From positions 85,404-149,403 of the forward strand of contig BPJP01000014.1 in assembly GCA_026004675.1 (NCBI GenBank): a DNA stretch of 64,000 nucleotides, written 5' to 3'. A model generated the notes under the pieces. It ran no database searches and was not told the origin of the DNA. It saw nothing but the letters and a program-made list of their open reading frames with translations. Numbering within the stretch: the stretch's first letter is position 1; each line of letters opens with the position of its first letter. A program made the translations under genes and the position numbers. The stretch comes from Gemmatales bacterium. GTDB lineage: Bacteria; Planctomycetota; Planctomycetia; Gemmatales; Gemmataceae. This document shows, piece by piece, positions 54,474-61,849 of this stretch.

Positions 54474-54929
54474 TCAGTCGTCGAGAGGTCCTAACTTCAC
54501 GTCGGTCGGAGCGCCGGCATCCAAATAGGATTGCAGGATGATCTGTGCCGCAATCATGTCGCGGCGTTGGCGGCGGCGGCGATGAGTCAGGCCGGCGTCC
54601 CAGAGCGACCTTTCTGCTTCGAGCGTCGTAAACCGCTCGTCCCAATAGACGACGGGCAGGCCGGTTACCTGTTCCAGCCACGAGCCGAACTTCCGTGTTT
54701 GGGCGGCTTTGCTCCCTTCGTGGCCGCTCAGATGAATCGGCAAACCTAGCACGATTCCGCCGATTTCTTCTGTTTCGATCAGCTGCCGAAGATAGTGGGC
54801 ATCCTCTTCGGCGGAGCGCCGCTGGTATTGGGCCAAGGGCGAAGCGATGACACGGTCGGCATCGCTGACGGCCAGCCCGATGCGGACGTCGCCATAATCG
54901 ATTCCCAATAACCGCCGCCTTTGAACCAT
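54474..54929 (-). CDS. ruvX: Putative Holliday-junction resolvase/pre-16S rRNA nuclease
   Basis: A 151-residue YqgF/RuvX protein with an RNase-H fold. Catalytic acids are in LLGIDYGDVRIGLAVSD (Asp), YWDERFTTLEAERS (Asp and Glu) and RDMIAAQIILQSYLD (Asp); the central block GIVLGLPIHLSGHEG is the usual one. It is thought to process the 5' end of 16S rRNA. It is upstream of the sulfatase-like gene (4 bases) and divergent from the secreted gene at 55069. Confidence 0.93.
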   Translation of the reverse strand: MVQRRRLLGIDYGDVRIGLAVSDADRVIASPLAQYQRRSAEEDAHYLRQLIETEEIGGIVLGLPIHLSGHEGSKAAQTRKFGSWLEQVTGLPVVYWDERFTTLEAERSLWDAGLTHRRRRQRRDMIAAQIILQSYLDAGAPTDVKLGPLDD

Positions 54930-55068
54930 GTTCTTGATTATCTTTATTTCTCAGTTGGCAACAATACCAGCATCTCGGCATCGGTATCCGCATCGAACTC
55001 GCCGATGTCAGCCGCTGCTGTTATACTTTCTCTAACTGGACGGCACTTATCTCGAGTGGAGCGGATTG

Positions 55069-55827
55069 ATGCCAGGGAAGCCAATCAGTGTTGCCTGTCT
55101 GATGCTCGTCATGGGTATGGTTCAAGCCGAGGAAGGCAAGGACAAGGAGCCTTATGCCAAATTGTCGGACTTGATTCATAAGGCGATCGTCAAGAAAGCT
55201 CCCAAGGAATTCGAAGACAAATCGGATTGGGGCAAGACAGTGCCGCCGCCTGCTAAAGTGCGGTTTCCGCGTTTGCGCCGCGTGGTCGTCAAGGTCGATG
55301 GCCGGGACGAGTTTCCGCACGGCGTGTGGAACCGGTGGAAAATCTGGCTCGATGATCCCGCCAAGGACATAACCGTCAAGGTTGTCGAACTGAAGAAGAT
55401 CGAACCTTCCCGCTACCATGTCAAGCTGACGGCGACGGTTGCCTTGCATGCTGAAGCCGAGCGCAACCGCTGGCGCAACGGGGTGAAACTGTTCGGCATC
55501 TCCGTGCAGGCGGATGCGAAAGTTGCCGCGGAATTCGATTGCGACGTTCGGGTGGCGGTCGACGCCACGAGCTTCCCGCCGGCCGTCAGCGTGCAGCCGA
55601 AGATTCTGAAATCCCAGTTGCAACTCGAGGAATTCGATCTCAACCGTATCGGCGTCGTCCAAGGCGAACTGGTCCGCGAATTGGGAGACGAATTGAAGGT
55701 TTACATCGAAACCGTCATGAAGCTCTACGAAGACGAGGTGAAAAAGCGGGCCAACGAAGCCATTGCCCAGTCGCTTGACGGGGGCAAGGCCAAACTTCCG
55801 CTGACGGAACTCTTGCAATTGAAGTGA
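55069..55827 (+). CDS. Secreted protein of unknown function
   Basis: A 252-residue protein with signal peptide (MPGKPISVACLMLVMGMVQA) and GGAG 8 bases upstream of the ATG. The mature part has a Lys-rich start (EEGKDKEPYAKLSDLIHKAI), then a beta-rich region (LRRVVVKVDGRDEFPHGVWN, KVVELKKIEPSRYHVKLTAT, FGISVQADAKVAAEFDCDV) and an amphipathic helix end (VYIETVMKLYEDEVKKRANE). No named domain recognised. It is monocistronic by position. Confidence 0.72.
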   Translation: MPGKPISVACLMLVMGMVQAEEGKDKEPYAKLSDLIHKAIVKKAPKEFEDKSDWGKTVPPPAKVRFPRLRRVVVKVDGRDEFPHGVWNRWKIWLDDPAKDITVKVVELKKIEPSRYHVKLTATVALHAEAERNRWRNGVKLFGISVQADAKVAAEFDCDVRVAVDATSFPPAVSVQPKILKSQLQLEEFDLNRIGVVQGELVRELGDELKVYIETVMKLYEDEVKKRANEAIAQSLDGGKAKLPLTELLQLK

Positions 55828-56041
55828 AAGCCGCTTCGTCGGAAAGCCCGCCAAAGCTGTCGTTCGGCACTATTTTGCCGTACCCTGCCTCGAGCAGCCA
55901 GAGCAGTCCACCTAGGAACTTTGGTGTCCGGTCATTATAATAAATCGTTCCCACGACAGAGAGCTGCCGCCCCGAAACGTTCTGGTGTCGCTCTCAGGAA
56001 TCGTTTGGATTTTCCTTTGTACACAAATCGGCAAAGAAACA

Positions 56042-57877
56042 GTGAACTTGAAACGATCGGATCTCCGCAACGTGGCCATTATTGCCCACGTCGATCATGG
56101 GAAAACGACTTTGGTAGATCAGATGCTGCGTCAATCCGGCCTGTTCCGGACCGGCGAGTTGCGTGGCGAGTGCATTTTGGACTCGAATGAACTGGAACGG
56201 GAACGTGGCATCACCATTCTTTCGAAAAATATCGCCCTGACTTTGGACGGCGTGAAGATCAACCTTATCGACACGCCGGGCCATGCCGACTTCGGCGGCG
56301 AAGTCGAGCGTGTGTTGAAGATGGCGGACGGAGCGTTGCTCCTTGTCGATGCTGCCGAGGGCGTGATGCCGCAAACTCGGTTCGTGCTTCGCAAGGCTTT
56401 CACCTTCGGCTTGCGGCCGATTGTCGTCATCAACAAGATCGATCGCCCGGACGCCCGACCGGTGGATGTGTTGAACGGCGTATTTGATCTGTTTGTCGAA
56501 CTCGATGCCGATGACGAAACGCTCGAATTTCCAGTTATTTACGCTTCGGGAAGAACCGGCGTAGCCACGACCGATTTGTCGATCGAGGCAAAAGACCTTC
56601 GGCCGCTCTATGACGCTATTCTCAAGTGGGTACCTGCTCCTTCAGTAGACGCGGACGCCGCTCTACAGATGCAAGTAATGACGCTCGACTACAATGATTA
56701 CGTCGGCCGAATCGGCATCGGTCGGGTCTTCGCCGGCAAAATTCGCAAAGGCCAGAAGGTCAAAGTGCTCAAAAACGACGGCAGGCAAATCGACGATACC
56801 GTCGGCCAGCTTTTTGTCTTCGATCGTCTTGGCCGCACCGAAACCGAGGAGGTGGCTGCCGGCGATATCTGTGCCGTCGTCGGGCTGGATCGGGTCGACA
56901 TTGGCGATACCATTGCCGACTGGGAAAAACCGCAAGCGCTGCCACCCATCACAATCGATGAACCGACGTTGGAGATGGTTTTCCGCATCAACGACTCGCC
57001 CTTCGCCGGTCGGGAAGGGACCTACGTCACCAGCCGGCAACTTCGTGAACGGCTCATGAAAGAACTGGAATCCAATGTCGCTTTGCGCGTCACCCCCAGC
57101 GCCGACCAAAGAGACGAATTCCATGTGGCTGGTCGTGGATTGTTGCACTTGTCGATTCTCATCGAGAGAATGCGCCGTGAAGGCTTTGAACTATCGGTCG
57201 GCAAGCCTCGCGTCATCGACAAAGAAATCGACGGACAACTCTGCGAGCCGGTGGAATACCTGGTTGTCGAGGTTCCTCCCGCGAATGTCGGCGCTGTCAT
57301 GGAGCAAGTGGGAAACCGTCGAGCCGAATGCCTCAAGCTCGACGCGCGTGGCTCGCTCACACATCTGGAGTTCCTGATTCCAGCCCGCGGCTTGATCGGG
57401 TTGCGGACGCGACTGATGAACGCTACCAGCGGTGAAGCGATCATGCACCACAATTATTACGGCTATCAGCCGGTGCGAGGCAACATTCCCACTCGCTCCA
57501 ACGGCGTCATGGTGTCCACCGAAACCGGCCGGGCGACGGCTTACGCTCTCGACAACTTGCAGGAACGCGGAGTCCTGTTCATCCAAGCCGGCGATCAGGT
57601 CTACGAAGGTCAAATCGTCGGCGAAAATGCTCGCGATAACGACATGCCCGTCAACGTTTGCCGCGAACGAAAATTGACTAACATCCGTTCGTCGACAGCA
57701 GAAAAAGGCATTATCCTTAAACCGCCTCGACATATGACGCTCGAAATGGCCCTTGAATACATCGAAGACGACGAACTTGTTGAGGTGACTCCCAAAGCCA
57801 TCCGGTTGCGTAAAATCCTGCTCAAAGAAGCGGACAGGCGACGGCTTGCCCGGCAGGCATCGACGCCCGCATCATGA
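56042..57877 (+). CDS. typA: Translational GTPase TypA/BipA
   Basis: A 611-residue translation GTPase that binds the ribosome and aids 50S assembly under stress. Conserved: G1 AHVDHGKTTLV, the switch I region with ERERGITILSKN, G3 DTPGHADFGGEVE, G4 NKIDRPDARP, and the C-terminal BipA domain with RGLIGLRTRLMNATSGEAIM and ERKLTNIRSSTAEKG. I use GTG 56042 because NLKRSDLRNVAI follows directly, as in the family; an open frame upstream reaches 55985. Its last six bases overlap the stop of the convergent gene at 57872. Confidence 0.96.
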   Translation: MNLKRSDLRNVAIIAHVDHGKTTLVDQMLRQSGLFRTGELRGECILDSNELERERGITILSKNIALTLDGVKINLIDTPGHADFGGEVERVLKMADGALLLVDAAEGVMPQTRFVLRKAFTFGLRPIVVINKIDRPDARPVDVLNGVFDLFVELDADDETLEFPVIYASGRTGVATTDLSIEAKDLRPLYDAILKWVPAPSVDADAALQMQVMTLDYNDYVGRIGIGRVFAGKIRKGQKVKVLKNDGRQIDDTVGQLFVFDRLGRTETEEVAAGDICAVVGLDRVDIGDTIADWEKPQALPPITIDEPTLEMVFRINDSPFAGREGTYVTSRQLRERLMKELESNVALRVTPSADQRDEFHVAGRGLLHLSILIERMRREGFELSVGKPRVIDKEIDGQLCEPVEYLVVEVPPANVGAVMEQVGNRRAECLKLDARGSLTHLEFLIPARGLIGLRTRLMNATSGEAIMHHNYYGYQPVRGNIPTRSNGVMVSTETGRATAYALDNLQERGVLFIQAGDQVYEGQIVGENARDNDMPVNVCRERKLTNIRSSTAEKGIILKPPRHMTLEMALEYIEDDELVEVTPKAIRLRKILLKEADRRRLARQASTPAS

Positions 57878-58822
57878 CGCTGCGTCGAGCAAATGCAAAC
57901 CAAGCAAATCGGCCCGTGGTTCGTCGAAACTGCAACTGCCAAACGACGTGACCAGCGATCTCCGCGCTTGCTCGATCGCCGCCACGTCGGCTGCATAGCC
58001 TCGCCAGCGAAGCGATGTCTCGTCGAATGGAAACGAATCAATCTTTTCCTCCTCGAGCATCTCCTTCACTGGAGCTTCCGAAAGAGTATGTTGCCAGGCC
58101 AGAACTCCGGCCACAAAAACATTCAGAAAACCGTGCATGTGCGTTTGCACGCTTTCATCGAAGTGCCGGATCGGATGGTGCAATCCAGCGGTGAACTTCA
58201 TGGGTACACGCGCATCCCGGCACGTGATGATGGCATGAGCGACCTGCTCGGTGGAAGGAAACGCCTCCGGCTTCAGTCCCCCGCAGCGCAGTTTGAAAGC
58301 CGCGTTGTAACCTCGCAAACCGCGTACCGTCATCGCGATGGCTTGCCGCCAGTCGTCCTGCAACGCGATTTCATAGCATTGAAGCACGTTGAACGACAGG
58401 CTATCGCCGACCGAGCGGACGATGTCGCGGATGCTGCCTTCGTTTCCGTTCTTCCAAACCTCAGCAGGCAAACGCACTTCGAATACTTCAACGGCGACAC
58501 CGTCGGTATGCCGGGCCACGAAGGTGTCGATATCTTCCCGATCTTCCTCCACGTGTTGTTGAAATTCGACGACTGTTTCACCTCCCCGCCCAAGGACACT
58601 CAAAGACAGCTTTTCTGAAACCTGGTGCCGGTCGATCAACTCGGACAGAGCGGCCAGCTTCGTCGCCGGGCAGATGAATCGACCCAACATCCAACTCCCG
58701 TTTTCCCCTCGATAACGAAGGTAGTTGGCAAAAGCTTCGTCGAGAGACAAGCGCGCAGGCGGGAAAAGACCCGCGTAATCGATAACCTGGCTCAGCAATG
58801 CTTTCAGGGAACCTTTCATCAT
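57872..58822 (-). CDS. Conserved planctomycete protein of unknown function
   Basis: A 316-residue protein starting MMKGSLKALLSQVIDYAGLF (ATG 58822). Conserved-looking stretches: FPPARLSLDEAFANYLRYRG, SWMLGRFICPATKLAALSEL, GLRGYNAAFKLRCGGLKPEA, FTAGLHHPIRHFDE. I recall similar sequences only as planctomycete hypotheticals; alternating strand-helix character suggests an alpha/beta barrel, without catalytic motif I can name. It lies 41 bases downstream of rdgB on the same strand, so it may be cotranscribed with it. Confidence 0.7.
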   Translation of the reverse strand: MMKGSLKALLSQVIDYAGLFPPARLSLDEAFANYLRYRGENGSWMLGRFICPATKLAALSELIDRHQVSEKLSLSVLGRGGETVVEFQQHVEEDREDIDTFVARHTDGVAVEVFEVRLPAEVWKNGNEGSIRDIVRSVGDSLSFNVLQCYEIALQDDWRQAIAMTVRGLRGYNAAFKLRCGGLKPEAFPSTEQVAHAIITCRDARVPMKFTAGLHHPIRHFDESVQTHMHGFLNVFVAGVLAWQHTLSEAPVKEMLEEEKIDSFPFDETSLRWRGYAADVAAIEQARRSLVTSFGSCSFDEPRADLLGLHLLDAAS

Positions 58823-58863
58823 GCCGACCACCGAGAGATTGGGCCATTTGAAAGCCAGGAAAC

Positions 58864-59469
58864 TCAACTCTTGGGTGCTTCCCGGCACAGCTTTTTCAAT
58901 TGGGGACGTAGCCGTTCCAAGGCCCGGGCGCGATGACTGATGGCATGCTTGACGACCGGGCTGAGTTCGCCGAACGTCTTGTGGTATTCAGGAATCAAAA
59001 ACAACGGATCGTAACCGAAACCGCCACTGCCTCGCAATTCTTTGGTGATGATCCCATGGCATCGACCTTCGGAAATGGCGCGGATTTCACCGTCAGGGTC
59101 AGCGACGGCGGCCACACAGACGTAGTAGGCCCGCCGGGAATCATCGGGCAACGGTGCCAGCTCAGCCAACAGCCGCCGGTTGTTGGCGTCGTCGTCGCCG
59201 TGCTGCCCTGCATAGCGAGCCGATTGCACCCCAGGTCGTCCGTTCAAGGCAGGCACCACCAATCCGCTATCCTCTGCCAGAACCCATTGCTTTAGCGCCC
59301 TGGCTAACTCGCTAGCTTTTTTGCTTGCGTTTTCCTCGAAGGTCTTACCATCTTCGTCCACCTCCGGAGCTTCGGGCCAGTCATTCAGGTCGGCAAATGC
59401 AAACTCGCTCAGTATCGATTCGATCTCTTCCCTTTTCTTCCGATTTCTCGTACCCAAAACAAAACGCAC
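58864..59469 (-). CDS. rdgB: RdgB/HAM1 non-canonical purine NTP pyrophosphatase
   Basis: A 201-residue ITPase/XTPase that hydrolyses inosine and xanthosine triphosphates to the monophosphates. Motifs: FVLGTRNRKKREEIESILSE at the start, LAEDSGLVVPALNGRPGV, SARYAGQHGDD, GSGGFGYDPLFLIPEYHKTF and KHAISHRARAL. GTG 59469 is preceded by GGGAG 6-7 bases upstream. Length is normal for the family. Confidence 0.95.
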   Translation of the reverse strand: MRFVLGTRNRKKREEIESILSEFAFADLNDWPEAPEVDEDGKTFEENASKKASELARALKQWVLAEDSGLVVPALNGRPGVQSARYAGQHGDDDANNRRLLAELAPLPDDSRRAYYVCVAAVADPDGEIRAISEGRCHGIITKELRGSGGFGYDPLFLIPEYHKTFGELSPVVKHAISHRARALERLRPQLKKLCREAPKS

Positions 59470-59617
59470 GTTCGACTCCCATTCCTCTGCTTGCTGCCGT
59501 TCTTCTCGCTACCTCTCAGTAAAAGTGCAGGTTCTTTGCGCCCAATCGGTTTCTGGCCATTCTATTGAAACAAGCCAATGCCCTTCGAGTGTCGTGCCTC
59601 ACACGATCGCCGAAATC

Positions 59618-59840
59618 ACCGTTTGGTGACGGCGGTTCCTCGCAGAATCACCGTCAGTTGACGGCGGATCGGGCAAATTGCGAAAACTGCAAAAGCGTTT
59701 CCTCCAAATTTCCCGCAGCGCCCTCAGGCGCACCAAAACGACCATACCGGGAGGGCGAGCGTCGTGGTGTCAGCGCGACGAGGGACACCGTCAACTAACG
59801 GTGTTTCCAGCGAGCGTCATGGTGTCAGCGCGACGAGACA
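59618..59840. repeat. Dispersed hairpin repeat cluster, second site
   Basis: Contains P-type hairpins (CACCGTTTGGTGACGG at about 59618, a CACCGTCAGTTGACGG-like copy near 59649, and CACCGTCAACTAACGGTG at 59786-59803) and two Q-type hairpins with the loop GTGTCAG: CGTCGTG...CGCGACG at 59760-59780 and CGTCATG...CGCGACG at 59815-59835. These are the same elements as at 30406-30530. The stem variants differ (one G-U, one mismatch) from the perfect stems there. Confidence 0.8.
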
Positions 59841-59889
59841 GCCAGAAAGGCCGCAGGACATCGACTTTGGGTCTGGGCAACGGAAATCG

Positions 59890-59917
59890 TTGCAGAATTG
59901 GCTGGATTCGCTATACT
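59890..59917 (+). promoter_or_regulatory. Putative promoter of the nusA leader
   Basis: TTGCAG (59890-59895), 16-base spacer, TATACT (59912-59917). Initiation near 59924 gives a transcript that would reach the terminator at 60116 after about 190 bases, or nusA if it reads through. Confidence 0.42.
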
Positions 59918-59923
59918 AATGTG

Positions 59924-60116
59924 GTGCTCGGGAAGTGTAGAATGGTAAAGGGTACAGTTGCCCTTGCCTCAAGGGCTTGGGCAGGGGAAAATAGTTTAGA
60001 GTTCCAGAAGGGTAGAGCGATGATGAAATTGGCTTCCCATTAATCCCGGATGGACTATGCCCGCAGGGTGCATAGTGCCGTGGAGAAAGCAAAGTGGGAG
60101 CCATCCCACTTTTTTT
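59924..60116 (+). ncRNA. Structured nusA leader or small RNA
   Basis: About 190 bases from the predicted initiation site to the intrinsic terminator. Two strong hairpins are visible: GCCCTTG-CCT-CAAGGGC (59960-59976, 7 bp) and a GGACTATGCCC/GG-GCATAGTGCC stem at about 60052-60079 with small bulges. Additional pairing between GGGAAG near 59931 and CTTCCC near 60034 is possible. I recognise no Rfam family. It is either the attenuator of nusA or an independent small RNA. Confidence 0.5.
60091..60116 (+). terminator. Intrinsic terminator before nusA
   Basis: A 9-bp stem AAAGTGGGA / TCCCACTTT around GCCA, followed by a continuous T tract to 60116. It is the best intrinsic terminator in the window and lies 86 bases ahead of nusA, so it could either end a small RNA or attenuate the nusA transcript. 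Confidence 0.82.
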
Positions 60117-60201
60117 GTTGGCTGTTCAAGAGAGGTTTGGCGTTTTTACGAGTCGGCAGAGATCGGCATATCCGCCTGCCGGAAAAAGGAATACAGTGAC
60201 G

Positions 60202-61716
60202 ATGAACGGTGCTGATTTGTTGCGTATCGTGGATATGATGCATCGGGACAAAAATATCCCGAAGGACATCATCTTTGGGGGTATCGAAGCCGCCGTGCAA
60301 CTCGCGATGGAAAAACAATATGGCGAAAACAGCAATATTGTGGTGGGGATCGATCGCGAGTCCGGGGAGATTCACGCGCAAAAAGGTGAAGAGATGATCG
60401 ATCCGGCGATTCTTGGCCGGATTGCCGCCCAAAGTGCCAAGCAAGTGATGATCCAAAAGATTCGCGAGGCCGAAGGGCAGGCGGTATTCAATGAATATGC
60501 TGCGTTGAAAGGGGATCTGGTACAGGGAGTGATTCAGCGCTTCGATGGTGGCGCTGCCACGGTCGCGTTGGGCAAGTCGGAAGCCATCCTTCCTCGCAGC
60601 GAGCAGATACCAGGCGAGACGCACCATGTGGGCGAACGGGTCAAAGCGGTGATCCTCGATGTGAAAAAGATCGGCCACCGCGTCAAGATTGTGCTGTCGC
60701 GAACCCATGCCGAATTTGTTCGCCGACTCTTCGAGAACGAAATCCCGGAAATTGCCGACCGCACGATCGAGATCAAGGCGATCGCCCGCGAAGCGGGATA
60801 TCGGGCTAAGATCGCCGTCTCCAGCATCGATTTGAAAGTCGATTGCGTCGGCGCGTGTGTCGGCGTGCGCGGCAGCCGAATCAAAAACATCGTCGACGAA
60901 CTTGGCGGGGAGCGCATCGACATCGTTCGCTGGAATGACTCGCTTCAGGTTTTGATTCCCAATGCTCTGCAGCCGGCAACGATCGAAGAAGTGTTCCTTT
61001 ATCCCCGTCTGGGCAGGGCGATCGTGCTGGTCAAAGAAGACCAGCTATCGTTGGCGATCGGCCGGCGCGGTCAAAACGTGCGCTTGGCGTCAAAACTCGT
61101 GGGGTGGGACATCGAGATCATGACCCACGACGAATTGAACGAGGGTATTGAAAAAGCCGAAGCCTGGTTCCGTAATATACCAGGGATTAGCGATGAGCAG
61201 ATCGAAGCATTCATCGAAGAGGGCTTCTTGTCCTTTGACGATTTGACCTTTATGGAGCCATCGCAATTGGCGGAACTGGCTGGGACGAGCGAGGAGCAGG
61301 CAGCCGAGTGGATCGAGTTCGCAGAAGCCGCCGCGGAACAACTCGAAGCGGAAGCCAAGGCGACCCGAGCCATGGAAGAACTTGAAGAAAGTGCTGGGCC
61401 GATCAAGAGTACGCCATTGCAACGAGCGGAAGAATTGCTCGGCGGCGGTGACAGGGAAACGGAAACCAAACCGACGCTGGAATCCCTCTTTGCGGAGCAG
61501 CCGACTCAGGAGGAACCCCAGCCGGATGAGATTGTTGATGCGTCGATGACGTCGGCGACGGAAGAACCGCAACCGGCTGCAGCCGAAGGCGACGACCTGC
61601 AGCAAATACCGGAGGAAGCTCCTCAACCAATAGCCGAGACAGTAGCCGAGACGACGCAAGTTGCCGACTCAAGTGAGAAAGAAGGAGATGAAAACACTGG
61701 CCCGCCTTCTGCTTGA
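60202..61716 (+). CDS. nusA: Transcription termination/antitermination factor NusA
   Basis: A 504-residue NusA: N-terminal RNAP-binding domain (residues about 1-125), S1 domain (GDLVQGVIQRFDGGAATVAL), and the KH domains (CVGACVGVRGSRIKNIVDEL, LAIGRRGQNVRLASKLVGWD). A helix-hairpin-helix repeat (IPGISDEQIEAFIEEGFLSF) and an acidic tail of about 110 residues follow. ATG 60202 begins the family sequence (MNGADLLRIVDMMHRDKN); the frame reaches back to 60094. AAGGA lies 11 bases upstream. No rimP precedes it, unlike many bacteria; infB follows 133 bases later, the conserved order. An upstream terminator suggests attenuation of its own expression. Confidence 0.95.
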   Translation: MNGADLLRIVDMMHRDKNIPKDIIFGGIEAAVQLAMEKQYGENSNIVVGIDRESGEIHAQKGEEMIDPAILGRIAAQSAKQVMIQKIREAEGQAVFNEYAALKGDLVQGVIQRFDGGAATVALGKSEAILPRSEQIPGETHHVGERVKAVILDVKKIGHRVKIVLSRTHAEFVRRLFENEIPEIADRTIEIKAIAREAGYRAKIAVSSIDLKVDCVGACVGVRGSRIKNIVDELGGERIDIVRWNDSLQVLIPNALQPATIEEVFLYPRLGRAIVLVKEDQLSLAIGRRGQNVRLASKLVGWDIEIMTHDELNEGIEKAEAWFRNIPGISDEQIEAFIEEGFLSFDDLTFMEPSQLAELAGTSEEQAAEWIEFAEAAAEQLEAEAKATRAMEELEESAGPIKSTPLQRAEELLGGGDRETETKPTLESLFAEQPTQEEPQPDEIVDASMTSATEEPQPAAAEGDDLQQIPEEAPQPIAETVAETTQVADSSEKEGDENTGPPSA

Positions 61717-61849
61717 GCCATACCGGAACGAAAAACGCTTGTGCTTTTCAATGGATTTGCCAAAGTTAGAATAATGGCATAGGGGAAAATGCCGGACTGG
61801 ATGTCTCCGGTTTGATTTGTTTTTGGTTTACAGGAAAAGGCCGAATCGA

